Shown here piece after piece: positions 25,258 to 34,206 of a DNA stretch of 64,000 nucleotides. Position 1 is the stretch's first letter; the number at the start of each line of letters is the position of its first letter. The position numbers and the translations under genes are program-made. The notes under the pieces were generated by a model. The model saw nothing but the letters and a program-made list of their open reading frames with translations, had not been told where the DNA came from and did no database searches. Source of the DNA: Mesorhizobium sp. WSM3862 (GTDB taxonomy: Bacteria; Pseudomonadota; Alphaproteobacteria; Rhizobiales; Rhizobiaceae); the NCBI RefSeq assembly GCF_002294985.1, contig NZ_NSGE01000013.1, positions 62,001 to 126,000 of the forward strand, in the 5' to 3' direction.

Positions 25258-26559
25258 ATGACCGCAAACCTCCAAGCCGCGCCCAGTCAGGACAGTAGCT
25301 CCCGGCAGGCGCTCCTCATCTCCACCATCGCCTTCACCGTCTGCTTCGCGGTGTGGACGATCTTCTCCATCATCGGCGTGCGTATAAAGCAGGAGCTCGG
25401 GCTGAACGAGACCGAGTTCGGATTGCTGGTCGGCACGCCGATCCTCACCGGCTCGCTCGTGCGCATGGTGCTCGGCGTCTGGACCGACCGCTACGGCGGC
25501 AGGCTGGTTTACACCATGACCATGCTCGCGGCCGCGGTCGCGACCTTCCTGCTCGCCTTTGCACATACCTATGAGCAGATGCTGGTGGCGGCGCTCGGCG
25601 TCGGGCTTGCCGGCGGCTCCTTCGCGGTCGGCGTCGCCTATGTCTCGCGCTTTTTCCCCGCGCGCAAACAAGGCACGGCTCTCGGCATCTTCGGCGTTGG
25701 CAATGTCGGCGCCGCGGTCACCAAGTTCCTGGCGCCGCTCGTGCTGATTGCCTGGGGCTGGCAGTCGGTCGCGCTGATCTGGGCCGCGGCGCTGGTTGTC
25801 ATGGCCGGCGTGTTCTGGTTCACGACCAGCGACGATCCGGTCATCCGCGAGCGCCGCGCCGGTAAGGCAGTACCGGCGAGAAGCTTCTGGCAGGAATTCG
25901 CGCCGCTGAAGAACCTGCAGGTCTGGCGCTTCGCCTTCTACTACTTTTTTTCCTTCGGTGCGTTCGTGGCGCTGTCGCTCTGGCTGCCGCGCTATCTGAT
26001 CGGCGTCTATGGCTTCGGCATCGCCACCGCCGGCATGATCGGGGCCGCCTACTCGATCCCCGCAAGCATTTTCCGCGCTTATGGCGGCGTGCTTTCCGAC
26101 CGCATCGGCGCCCGTACCGTGCTCTATTGGACCTTCACCGTCTGTGCCGTCGCGACCCTCGTTCTGTCTCTCCCCTCGGCAGATTACGTCGTGCGCGGCA
26201 TCAGCGGGCCGATCCCGTTCCATGTCGAGATCGGCCCGCTCGCCTTCATCGCCGTCGCCTGCGTGCTCGGCTTCTTCATGAGCCTCGGCAAGGCCGCCGT
26301 CTACAAGCACATCCCCGTCTACTACCCGCAGAGCGTCGGCGCGGTCGGCGGGGTGGTGGGCATGATCGGCGGCCTCGGCGGCTTCATCCTGCCGATCGCT
26401 TTCGGCGCGCTCAACGACCTCACCGGCGTCTGGTCGAGCTGCTTCATGCTGCTCTTCGTCATCGTGGTCTCGTGCCTTCTCTGGATGCACGCCACCATCC
26501 GCCGGATGGAGCGCGCGGCCGCCGTAAAGCCCGCGCCCCTCACCTACGCCGCCGAATAG
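25258..26559 (+). CDS. NarK-type nitrate/nitrite transporter (MFS)
   Basis: A 433-residue major facilitator protein with about 12 membrane segments. Family landmarks are VRIKQELGLNETEFGLLVGT, the loop VLGVWTDRYGGRLVYTM, the nitrate signature region ALGIFGVGNVGAAVTKFLAP, and SVGAVGGVVGMIGGLGGFIL, which is the second nitrate signature with its Gly-rich helix. These are diagnostic of NarK/NasA-type carriers. It brings nitrate (or exchanges nitrate and nitrite) into the cytoplasm for the reductases encoded next. It is 17 bases before nirB. The start at 25258 has GGAG upstream. Confidence 0.92.
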   Translation: MTANLQAAPSQDSSSRQALLISTIAFTVCFAVWTIFSIIGVRIKQELGLNETEFGLLVGTPILTGSLVRMVLGVWTDRYGGRLVYTMTMLAAAVATFLLAFAHTYEQMLVAALGVGLAGGSFAVGVAYVSRFFPARKQGTALGIFGVGNVGAAVTKFLAPLVLIAWGWQSVALIWAAALVVMAGVFWFTTSDDPVIRERRAGKAVPARSFWQEFAPLKNLQVWRFAFYYFFSFGAFVALSLWLPRYLIGVYGFGIATAGMIGAAYSIPASIFRAYGGVLSDRIGARTVLYWTFTVCAVATLVLSLPSADYVVRGISGPIPFHVEIGPLAFIAVACVLGFFMSLGKAAVYKHIPVYYPQSVGAVGGVVGMIGGLGGFILPIAFGALNDLTGVWSSCFMLLFVIVVSCLLWMHATIRRMERAAAVKPAPLTYAAE

Positions 26560-26576
26560 ATCGAGGCTGACCGGAC

Positions 26577-29027
26577 ATGAGCGAGAAACTCGTCATCATC
26601 GGCAACGGCATGGCCCCCGGCAGGATGCTCGAGCACCTGCTGGAAGCCGCACCCGACCGCTACGCCGTCACCATCTTCAATGCCGAGCCACGCGTGAACT
26701 ACGACCGCATCATGCTGTCGCCGGTGCTTTCGGGCGAGAAGGAGTTCGAGGAAATCGTCATCCATGGCGACGGCTGGTATATCAAGCACGGCATCACCCT
26801 CTACAAGGGCCACAGGATCGTCGCCATCGACCGCGAAGCGAGGACCGTCACCTCGGACCACGGCGTGGCCGAAGGCTACGACAGGCTGATCATCGCCACC
26901 GGCTCGGTGCCGTTCATCATCCCGGTGCCGGGCAAGGACTTGCCGGGCGTGCTCAGCTACCGCGATCTCGACGATGTCAACGCCATGCTGCCTGCCGCGC
27001 AGTCGCGCGCCAAGGCGATCGTCATCGGCGGCGGCTTGCTCGGCCTGGAAGCGGCGGCCGGGCTTAAAGAGCGCGGCATGGACGTGACCGTCCTCCACGT
27101 CATGCCGACACTGATGGAGCGCCAGCTCGATCCGGCTGCCGGCTACCTGCTGCAGAAGGCCGTCGAGGCGCGCGGCATCAAGGTCATGACCAAGGCCAAC
27201 ACCAAGGCCATTGTCGGCAATGGCAAGGTCGAGGGCGTCGAGCTCATGGACGGCACGATCATTCCGGCGACGCTGGTCGTGATGGCGGTCGGCATCCGCC
27301 CGAATATCGCGCTGGCCAAGGACGCAGGGCTGGAGGTCAATCGCGGGATCGTCGTCGACGACCGCATGCAGACATCCGATCCGGCGATCATGGCGCTCGG
27401 CGAATGCGCCGAGGTCGGCGGCCATGTCTACGGGTTGGTTGCGCCACTCTACGAGATGGCCCGCGTGGCGGCAGCCGGGCTGGCGAACGGCGAGGACAGG
27501 CGCTTCGTCCATTCCGACACGCCGACCAAGCTCAAGGTCACCGGCATCGACCTTTATTCGCTCGGCGACTTTGCCGACGGCGACGACCGCGAGGAGATCA
27601 TCCTGCGCGACGCATCCGCCGGCATCTACAAGCGGGTCGTGCTGCAGGACAACCGCATCATCGGCACGGTGCTGTTCGGCGAGACCGGCGACGGCGCCTG
27701 GTTCAACGATTTGAAGAAGAAGGCGACCGACATCTCGGAGATGCGCGACACGCTGATCTTCGGCCAGGCATTCCAGGGAGGCGCTTCCTCGGACCCTTTG
27801 GCGGCCGTTGCGGCACTGGCGGATGATGCGGAAATCTGCGGCTGCAACGGCGTCTGCAAGGGAAAGATCACCGGCGCGATCACCGGCAAAGGGCTGACCG
27901 GGCTCGACGACGTGCGCGCCCACACCAAGGCCTCGGCTTCGTGCGGCTCGTGCACGGGTCTCGTCGAACAACTCCTGAAACTCACGCTGGGCGAGGCCTA
28001 CAATCCGGCGGCCGTGCAGCCCATGTGCGGCTGCACGAGCCTCGGTCATGACGACGTGCGGCGCCTGATCAAGGCGAAGGGGTTGAAAACGATACCGGCC
28101 ATCATGCAGGAGCTCGAATGGAAGACCTCCTGCGGCTGCGCGAAGTGCCGGCCCGCGCTCAACTACTATCTGGTCTGCGATTGGCCGGACCAATATGCCG
28201 ACGACTATCAGTCGCGCTTCATCAACGAGCGCGTCCATGCCAACATCCAGAAGGACGGCACCTATTCGGTCGTGCCGCGCATGTGGGGCGGCGTCACCAG
28301 CGCCGGTGAATTGCGCGCCATCGCCGACGTGGTCGACAAGTTCGGCATCCCGACGGTGAAGGTGACCGGCGGCCAGCGCATCGACATGCTTGGCATCCGC
28401 AAGGAGGACTTGCCGGCGGTGTGGGCCGATCTCGGCAAGGCCGGCTTCGTCTCGGGTCATGCCTATGCCAAGGGCCTGCGCACGGTGAAGACCTGCGTCG
28501 GCTCCGACTGGTGCCGTTTCGGCACCCAGGATTCGACGGGGCTGGGCATCCGCATCGAGAAGTTCATGTGGGGTTCCTGGACCCCGGCCAAGGTGAAGAT
28601 GGCGGTCTCGGGATGCCCGCGCAATTGCGCCGAAGCGACCTGCAAGGATGTCGGCGTGGTCTGCGTCGATTCTGGCTACGAGATCCACTTCGCTGGCGCC
28701 GCCGGCCTCGACATCAAGGGCACCGAAGTGCTCGGCCTGGTGAAGACCGAGGACGAAGCGCTGGAGGTGATCGTGGCGCTTGTCCAGATGTATCGCGAGC
28801 AGGCCCGCTACCTCGAGCGCATCTACAAATGGGCCAAGCGCGTCGGTACCGCCGAGATCAAAAAGCAGATCCTGGATGACGTGGAGAAGCGCCGCGCTTA
28901 TTTCGAGCGCTTCGTCTTTTCGCAGAAATTCGCGCAGGTCGACCCGTGGTCCGAACGCGTCTCCGGCAAGGACAAGCACGAGTTCCGGCCGCTGGCCTCG
29001 GTCGGGTTCGCCGAGGCGGCCGAGTGA
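26577..29027 (+). CDS. nirB: Assimilatory nitrite reductase (NADH), large subunit
   Basis: An 816-residue NirB. It starts with an FAD/NAD oxidoreductase domain (LVIIGNGMAPGRMLEHLLEA, AIVIGGGLLGLEAAAGLKER, IMALGECAEVGG), followed by two Cys-rich BFD-type [2Fe-2S] segments (ICGCNGVCKGKITGAITGKG, ASCGSCTGLVEQLL; and CGCAKCRPALNYYLVCDWPD). The C-terminal siroheme/[4Fe-4S] half follows, with ligands in TCVGSDWCRFGTQDS (C-x5-C) and VSGCPRNCAEATCKDVG (C-x3-C). It reduces nitrite to ammonium with six electrons in the cytoplasm. It is the second main gene of the nas operon and acts with NirD. No siroheme synthase gene is in the window. Confidence 0.96.
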   Translation: MSEKLVIIGNGMAPGRMLEHLLEAAPDRYAVTIFNAEPRVNYDRIMLSPVLSGEKEFEEIVIHGDGWYIKHGITLYKGHRIVAIDREARTVTSDHGVAEGYDRLIIATGSVPFIIPVPGKDLPGVLSYRDLDDVNAMLPAAQSRAKAIVIGGGLLGLEAAAGLKERGMDVTVLHVMPTLMERQLDPAAGYLLQKAVEARGIKVMTKANTKAIVGNGKVEGVELMDGTIIPATLVVMAVGIRPNIALAKDAGLEVNRGIVVDDRMQTSDPAIMALGECAEVGGHVYGLVAPLYEMARVAAAGLANGEDRRFVHSDTPTKLKVTGIDLYSLGDFADGDDREEIILRDASAGIYKRVVLQDNRIIGTVLFGETGDGAWFNDLKKKATDISEMRDTLIFGQAFQGGASSDPLAAVAALADDAEICGCNGVCKGKITGAITGKGLTGLDDVRAHTKASASCGSCTGLVEQLLKLTLGEAYNPAAVQPMCGCTSLGHDDVRRLIKAKGLKTIPAIMQELEWKTSCGCAKCRPALNYYLVCDWPDQYADDYQSRFINERVHANIQKDGTYSVVPRMWGGVTSAGELRAIADVVDKFGIPTVKVTGGQRIDMLGIRKEDLPAVWADLGKAGFVSGHAYAKGLRTVKTCVGSDWCRFGTQDSTGLGIRIEKFMWGSWTPAKVKMAVSGCPRNCAEATCKDVGVVCVDSGYEIHFAGAAGLDIKGTEVLGLVKTEDEALEVIVALVQMYREQARYLERIYKWAKRVGTAEIKKQILDDVEKRRAYFERFVFSQKFAQVDPWSERVSGKDKHEFRPLASVGFAEAAE

Positions 29028-29085
29028 TGGAGAAGTTCGCGCCATCCTGGACGCTCGCCTATCAAGCAAACACGGGAGTGTCCCA

Positions 29086-29415
29086 ATGAACTGGATCGCA
29101 ATCGGCTCCGTTTCCGACGTCCCTCGCCGCGGCGCGCGTTGCGTGGCCACCCCGCAAGGCAAGATCGCTGTTTTCCGCACCGCGGATGACAAGGTCTTCG
29201 CCATCGAAGACCATTGCCCGCACAAAGGCGGGCCGCTCAGCCAGGGCATCGTCCATGGCGCGGCGGTGACCTGCCCGCTGCACAATTGGGTGATCTCGCT
29301 GGAGACCGGCAAGGCGCTCGGCGCCGACGAAGGCTCGGTTAGGACGATCCCGGTCAGGATCGAAGGCGAACGGCTGTTCATTGCGCTCGAACCGTTGGCC
29401 TCGAAAGCGGCCTGA
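29086..29415 (+). CDS. nirD: Nitrite reductase small subunit (Rieske-type NirD)
   Basis: A 109-residue Rieske-fold protein. Both ligand pairs are present: C44-P-H46 in EDHCPHKGGPLSQG and C63-P-L-H66 in VTCPLHNWVISLETGKAL, so a [2Fe-2S] cluster could bind. E. coli NirD lacks these ligands; this longer-known Rieske form has them. It partners NirB in nitrite reduction. The start at 29086 matches the beginning of NirD homologues (MNWIAIGSV). Its stop is 3 bases before the nasA start. Confidence 0.92.
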   Translation: MNWIAIGSVSDVPRRGARCVATPQGKIAVFRTADDKVFAIEDHCPHKGGPLSQGIVHGAAVTCPLHNWVISLETGKALGADEGSVRTIPVRIEGERLFIALEPLASKAA

Positions 29416-29418
29416 GCC

Positions 29419-32088
29419 ATGGAAGAAGCACGCGAGGTGAGGACCACCTGCCCCTATTGTGGGGTGGGGTGCGGCGTGGTGGCCGAGATCGCTGCGGGTG
29501 GCAAGGCAACCGTCCGCGGCGATCCCGAGCACCCGGCCAATTTTGGCCGCCTTTGCTCTAAGGGTGCCGCGCTTGCCGAGACGCTCGGCCTCGATGGCCG
29601 CTTGCTTCAGCCGGAAATCCAAGGCAGGCAGACGAGTTGGGACGAAGCGCTCGACCTCGTCGCCGCGAAATTCTCGGACGCGATTGCCGAGCATGGGCCG
29701 GACTCGGTCGCCTTCTATGTCTCCGGCCAGTTGCTTACCGAAGATTACTACGTCGCCAACAAGCTGATGAAAGGCTTCATCGGCTCGGGCAATATCGATA
29801 CCAATTCGCGGCTGTGCATGGCGTCGTCGGTCGCCGGCCACCGCCGCGCTTTCGGCGAGGACATCGTTCCCGGTGTCTATGAGGATTTCGAGCACGCCGA
29901 TCTGATCGTGCTCACCGGCTCCAACACCGCATGGTGCCACCCCGTGCTCTACCAGCGCATGCTCGCGGCGCAGCGCGAACGCGGAACCAGGATCGTCGTC
30001 ATCGATCCGCGCCGCACCGCCACGGCCGACGAATGCGACCTGCACCTGGCGCTTGATCCGGGCACGGACGTGCTCTTGTTCAACGGCCTTCTGGCGCATC
30101 TCGTCCAGAGCGGAAAGATCGACGCGGATTTCATCCGCACCAGCACATCGGGCTTCGAAGCCGCTGCCGCGCTGGCCGGTGCCGATGCGCCGTCGGTCGC
30201 GCGCGTCGCAAAAGGCTGCGGGCTGGTGGCCACGGATGTCCAGGCCTTTTATGAGATCTTCGCCGGCACCGAACGGACGGTCACCGTCTACAGCCAGGGC
30301 GTCAACCAGTCGGCACATGGAACCGACAAGGTCAGCGCCATCCTCAACTGCCACCTCGCCACCGGCCGCATTGGCAAGCCAGGCATGGGGCCGTTCTCGG
30401 TCACGGGCCAGCCGAACGCCATGGGCGGCCGCGAGGTGGGGGGCCTCGCCAACCAACTTGCCGCGCACATGGACTTCGCGGATCAGGCCGCTGTCGAGCG
30501 GGTCTCCCGCTTCTGGAAGGCGCCCGGAATCGCGCGACGCGGCGGGCTGAAGGCCGTGGACATGTTCCAGGCGGTTGCCGACGGCCGCATCAAGGCGCTG
30601 TGGATCATGGGCACTAATCCCGCGGTGAGCATGCCGGACGCGTCGCGCGTGCGCGCCGCCCTGTCCAAATGCGATTTCGTCGCGGTTTCGGATGTGACCC
30701 GCACCGACACCACGCGCTATGCCGACGTGCTGCTGCCCGCCGCTGCCTGGGGCGAGAAGGACGGCACGGTCACAAATTCGGAACGGCGCCTCTCGCGTCA
30801 GCGGCCGTTCGTGCCGTCGCCGGGCGAAGTGAAAGCCGATTGGCGCATCATCTGCGAGGTCGCCGCGCGCATGGGCTTCGGCGATGCTTTTGCCTACCAG
30901 ACGCCGGCGGAAATCTTCCGCGAGCATGCCGCGCTCTCGGCTTTCGAGAACAATGGGGGGCGCTTGTTCGATCTGGGCGGCCTGACGGACCTCAGCGATG
31001 CGGGCTATGCCGGCTTCGCGCCGCGCCACTGGCCGGCACCAGAATCGCGCGAGTACCAGACGAGATTGTTTGCGGACGGTCGCTTCCCGACACCGGACGG
31101 CCGTGCGCGTTTCGTCCCGGTGCGGCAGGAGGCGACGGCGTTCACCGTCGATGCGGAGTATCCGCTTGCGCTGAACACGGGCCGGTTGCGCGACCAATGG
31201 CACACCATGACGCGTACCGGCACCGTGCCGCGCCTGATGGCCAACGCTCCGGAACCGGCGGTCGACCTCAATCCGGCGGATGCGGCCGCTCACCAGCTCA
31301 AGGATGGTGACCTTGCCCATCTGTCGACGCGCTTCGGTTTCGTGCGCGCGAGAGTACGTGTGACCAACGCGCAGCTGCGCGGCCATGCCTTCATGCCCAT
31401 GCATTGGAGCGGCCAGTTCGCGGCCAGGGCCGCCACCGGCCTGCTGTCCTCGCCTGTCACCGACCCGCATTCCGGCCAGCCGGAACTGAAGCATGTCCCA
31501 GTCAGAATCGTGCGCGAAAACACTGGGTGGGCCGGTGTGCTCATCACGCGGCGCGACCTCAGGCCGACCGGTTTCGTCCACTGGAGCCGCTACGCGGTCG
31601 AAGGCGGCTGGGTCTACGAACTGACCGGGACCGAGCCGCCGGACCAGGGCATTCTTCTGGCGCGCAAGCTGCTCGGCGTTCAACGGCAGGATCAACTGCT
31701 CGAATACACCGATCGCCGCGGGCTCGCCTATCGCGCCGCTGCGATCGACGAAGGCGGCGCCATGGCTGAGGCCGTGCTGGTCGCCGCTCCAGACCAGTTG
31801 CCGACGCGGGACTGGCTGGTCTCGCTGCTGGCCACCCGCCAGCCGCTGTCGCCAGCCGATCGCCATGCGCTTCTTTCCGGGCGTTCGCCAGCGCCGATGC
31901 CCGCCATCGGGCGGGTCGTGTGCTCATGCTTCCACATCGGCGTCAACCAGCTCGCTTCGGCGGTCGCTGCGGGTTGCGACAGTCTGGAGGCGATCGGCTC
32001 GACGCTGCGCGCCGGCACCAACTGCGGTTCGTGCCGCTCGGAGATAAGGGCGATCATCGACGCCCGGCACGTTCAGGCCGCCGAGTGA
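29419..32088 (+). CDS. nasA: Assimilatory nitrate reductase catalytic subunit
   Basis: An 889-residue molybdopterin (bis-MGD) oxidoreductase. The N-terminus carries a [4Fe-4S] motif TTCPYCGVGCGVVAEI and GRLCSKGAAL (Cys 11, 14, 18 and about 46). Mo-cofactor domains follow (NIDTNSRLCMASSVAGHRRA, with Cys as the likely Mo ligand; SQGVNQSAHGTDKVSAILNC; TGQPNAMGGREVGGLANQLA) and a C-terminal dinucleotide-binding domain (LALNTGRLRDQWHTMTRTG). The last 60 residues are a BFD-type [2Fe-2S] domain (VVCSCFHIGVNQLASAV, GTNCGSCRSEIRAII). This order is typical of cytoplasmic NasA/NarB-type enzymes, reducing nitrate to nitrite. It is the final gene of the operon. Confidence 0.95.
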   Translation: MEEAREVRTTCPYCGVGCGVVAEIAAGGKATVRGDPEHPANFGRLCSKGAALAETLGLDGRLLQPEIQGRQTSWDEALDLVAAKFSDAIAEHGPDSVAFYVSGQLLTEDYYVANKLMKGFIGSGNIDTNSRLCMASSVAGHRRAFGEDIVPGVYEDFEHADLIVLTGSNTAWCHPVLYQRMLAAQRERGTRIVVIDPRRTATADECDLHLALDPGTDVLLFNGLLAHLVQSGKIDADFIRTSTSGFEAAAALAGADAPSVARVAKGCGLVATDVQAFYEIFAGTERTVTVYSQGVNQSAHGTDKVSAILNCHLATGRIGKPGMGPFSVTGQPNAMGGREVGGLANQLAAHMDFADQAAVERVSRFWKAPGIARRGGLKAVDMFQAVADGRIKALWIMGTNPAVSMPDASRVRAALSKCDFVAVSDVTRTDTTRYADVLLPAAAWGEKDGTVTNSERRLSRQRPFVPSPGEVKADWRIICEVAARMGFGDAFAYQTPAEIFREHAALSAFENNGGRLFDLGGLTDLSDAGYAGFAPRHWPAPESREYQTRLFADGRFPTPDGRARFVPVRQEATAFTVDAEYPLALNTGRLRDQWHTMTRTGTVPRLMANAPEPAVDLNPADAAAHQLKDGDLAHLSTRFGFVRARVRVTNAQLRGHAFMPMHWSGQFAARAATGLLSSPVTDPHSGQPELKHVPVRIVRENTGWAGVLITRRDLRPTGFVHWSRYAVEGGWVYELTGTEPPDQGILLARKLLGVQRQDQLLEYTDRRGLAYRAAAIDEGGAMAEAVLVAAPDQLPTRDWLVSLLATRQPLSPADRHALLSGRSPAPMPAIGRVVCSCFHIGVNQLASAVAAGCDSLEAIGSTLRAGTNCGSCRSEIRAIIDARHVQAAE

Positions 32089-32104
32089 AATTCTCCCGAA
32101 CCGT

Positions 32105-33322
32105 TCAGATCACCGCTTCTTCCAGGAATGGTTCATTGCGCGGGATGCGCTCGTAGCAGAACGGTGACAGGTCCAGCGTCTGGAAGGCGCCGTGCACGAT
32201 GAGCTCCGATACCGCCCGGCCGACCGCCGGCGACTGCTGCAGGCCGTGCCCTGAGAAGCCGTTGGCGAACATGAAGTTCTTCACCTCCGGGTGAAAGCCG
32301 ACGATGCCGTTGTGGTCGAGCATGTTGTATTCGTAGTGGCCGGTCCAACTGGTCTGGACCTTGAGCGCGTCGAAGGCCGGAATGCGGTGCCACAGCGCCG
32401 GCCAGATATAGTCGTCGAACTCCTCGAAATGCATTTCGAAATCGTCGTAATCGGCCGGCCCGTCGCCCTGCGGCGTGTTGCCGGTGAGGAAGAGCTCGCC
32501 TTCCGGGCGCACGAAAGTGCCGGAAAGGTCGATGACGTTGGGCATTCGCCCAGGGATCGGGTTGGCGCTGGCGAAGACGAAGCTGTAGCGCTTGTACGGG
32601 GCTACCGGGATGGAAAGGCCGGCCATGGCAGCGACCTGCTGCGCTCGCGGGCCGGCGGCGTTGACCAGGGTTCCGCAAGCGACTGTCTCGCCGGTCGCCA
32701 GCCGAGCGGAGACAACCCGCCCATCGACGACATCCAGTCCGGTCACGGCATTGTCGATGTACTCGACCCCGCTGGCGCGGGCGGCGCGGCGGAAGCCGTT
32801 CAACATGCCCATGGAATCGAACCAGCCCTCTTCGCGCGCACCCCACGAACCGCCGCCGAGGTCGTCGACATTCAGCCAGGGGAAGCGTTCCTTCAGCGGA
32901 CCCGGCTCGAGGAAGACGGTGTGGGCGCCGAGGCTGCGCTGCAGCTCGACCCGCTCCTTGGCCGCCTCCACGCCTTCCGGCGAGCAGCAATAGAGATATC
33001 CGTGCTCCTTGAAGCCGAGATCGGGCGCCGGCTCGTTCGTGTAGAAGGGCGCCATCCGCTCCTGGAAACCGCGGATGATCTCGATGCCGAACTGGCTGAT
33101 CTTCACATTGATGGGATTGGAGTATTGCTGGCGGATGGCGCTGGTGGAGAGCGCCGTCGAGGAGAATTCGTAGCTGGAGTCGCGCTCGACCACGAGGATC
33201 GAGGCGCCACTGCCCAGCGCCTGGCTCAGCCAGTAAGCCGTCGAAGAGCCGATGACGGCACCGCCGACGATGACGATGTCGTAGGTGTAGCGCGAGGGTG
33301 CTTTGTAAGGGGGGACCGCCAC
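32105..33322 (-). CDS. FAD-dependent oxidoreductase (DAO/GlcD-amine-oxidase-like family)
   Basis: A 405-residue flavoprotein of the D-amino acid oxidase fold. The FAD-binding motif is YDIVIVGGAVIGSSTAYWLS (GxGxxG-like near residue 20), and the C-terminal part has the closing GFSGHGLQQSPAVGRAVSEL motif of sarcosine oxidase/glycine oxidase-like proteins. The start is a GTG with GGGAGA 6-11 bases upstream. It lies 15 bases after an HpaI-type aldolase gene in the same operon and converges on nasA. It probably oxidises an amino acid or hydroxyacid to an imine or keto acid; the RidA homologue encoded nearby would suit imine removal. The substrate is unknown. Confidence 0.82.
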   Translation of the reverse strand: MAVPPYKAPSRYTYDIVIVGGAVIGSSTAYWLSQALGSGASILVVERDSSYEFSSTALSTSAIRQQYSNPINVKISQFGIEIIRGFQERMAPFYTNEPAPDLGFKEHGYLYCCSPEGVEAAKERVELQRSLGAHTVFLEPGPLKERFPWLNVDDLGGGSWGAREEGWFDSMGMLNGFRRAARASGVEYIDNAVTGLDVVDGRVVSARLATGETVACGTLVNAAGPRAQQVAAMAGLSIPVAPYKRYSFVFASANPIPGRMPNVIDLSGTFVRPEGELFLTGNTPQGDGPADYDDFEMHFEEFDDYIWPALWHRIPAFDALKVQTSWTGHYEYNMLDHNGIVGFHPEVKNFMFANGFSGHGLQQSPAVGRAVSELIVHGAFQTLDLSPFCYERIPRNEPFLEEAVI

Positions 33323-33337
33323 GGCCGTCTCCCGAGT

Positions 33338-34102
33338 CTAGCGGTTGAAGGACGCAATCAGGGCGTCCGAGCCCCGCGCCAACAGGCCGAGGTCGGAACC
33401 GACGGCAACCATGGTGAAGCCTTCGGCGAAATAGCGGTCAGCGTCGGCCTTCACGGGAGCCAAAATCCCGCTCGCCTTGCCTGCCGCGGCCGTGGCCTTG
33501 CGCACGGAAGCGATCGCTTCCTGCACATGCGCAGCGCCGGGATTGCCCATCGCGCCCATATTCGTGGAAAGATCGCCGGGCCCGACAAACAGAACGTCCA
33601 CGCCATCCACCGCTGCGATCTCAGCCGCATTGGCGACGCCAGCCGCGTCCTCGATCTGCACCGCCAACAACTGCTGCTCGCGCGCTTTCGCATGATACCC
33701 GGCGATACGGCCGAAGGCGTTGGCGCGATGGCCGACCGAGAAGCCGCGGAAGCCGCCCGGAGCATAGGTCATCGCCGCGACGATTTTGCGCGCCTGGTCC
33801 GGCGTGCGCACATTCGGAATCATCAGGCTGCGGGCACCGACATCCAGGGCCTGCTTCATCAGGTTGGGATCGTCGGACGGCAGGCGCACCACCGCCTCGC
33901 ACGGAAATGCCGCCGCGACCTGAAGCTGCGCCATGATGCTGCGCAGATCGTTGGGGCTGTGCTCGCCGTCGATCAGCAGCCAGCCCGCTCCGGAACCAGC
34001 CACCACTTCTGTGGTCAGCGCTGAAGCCAGCGAGCACCAGATGCCGATATGAGGCCGGCCGGCCTTAACGGCCGCCTTCAGCGAATTGACGCGCTCTTGC
34101 AT
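33338..34102 (-). CDS. HpcH/HpaI-family aldolase (2-keto-3-deoxy acid aldolase)
   Basis: A 254-residue class II aldolase. Family motifs are GIWCSLASALTTEVVAGSGA, LLIDGEHSPNDLRS (the DGEH segment), RLPSDDPNLMKQALDVGARS, the metal Glu in LAVQIEDAAGVANAAEIAAV and the metal Asp in VLFVGPGDLSTNMG. Known relatives are HpaI and 2-dehydro-3-deoxyglucarate aldolase (GarL), which release pyruvate plus an aldehyde such as tartronate semialdehyde. A tartronate-semialdehyde-reductase-like gene is directly divergent, which supports a glucarate-like route. The start at 34102 is chosen over an earlier in-frame ATG (34195) that would overlap the promoter region. Confidence 0.85.
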   Translation of the reverse strand: MQERVNSLKAAVKAGRPHIGIWCSLASALTTEVVAGSGAGWLLIDGEHSPNDLRSIMAQLQVAAAFPCEAVVRLPSDDPNLMKQALDVGARSLMIPNVRTPDQARKIVAAMTYAPGGFRGFSVGHRANAFGRIAGYHAKAREQQLLAVQIEDAAGVANAAEIAAVDGVDVLFVGPGDLSTNMGAMGNPGAAHVQEAIASVRKATAAAGKASGILAPVKADADRYFAEGFTMVAVGSDLGLLARGSDALIASFNR

Positions 34103-34139
34103 TTGCGATCGGTCTCCAGTGGAAGAGGCATTGAAATTT

Positions 34140-34160
34140 GTATGATGTCCTATATCATAC
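34140..34160. promoter_or_regulatory. Inverted repeat, candidate GntR/FCD operator
   Basis: GTATGAT (34140-34146) and ATCATAC (34154-34160) are perfect 7-base inverted repeats separated by 7 bases, in the 104-base promoter region between the divergent aldolase and garR-like genes. Operators of FadR-subfamily GntR regulators commonly contain such TGTATGAT/ATCATACA arms, and a GntR-FCD regulator is encoded at 37150. The assignment of regulator to site is inferred. Confidence 0.55.
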
Positions 34161-34206
34161 GCCTCCATTGAGCTGCAAGACGCTCTGGCGAGCACGGGAG
34201 TTGCGC

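Noticed and set aside
26544-29447. Very long open frame on the minus strand, antisense to nirB and nirD (and a similar one at 29062-31866 antisense to nasA)
   Set aside because: Both are shadows created by high GC content and codon bias; the plus strand holds clear nitrite and nitrate reductase motifs, and the antisense translations show no recognisable domain.
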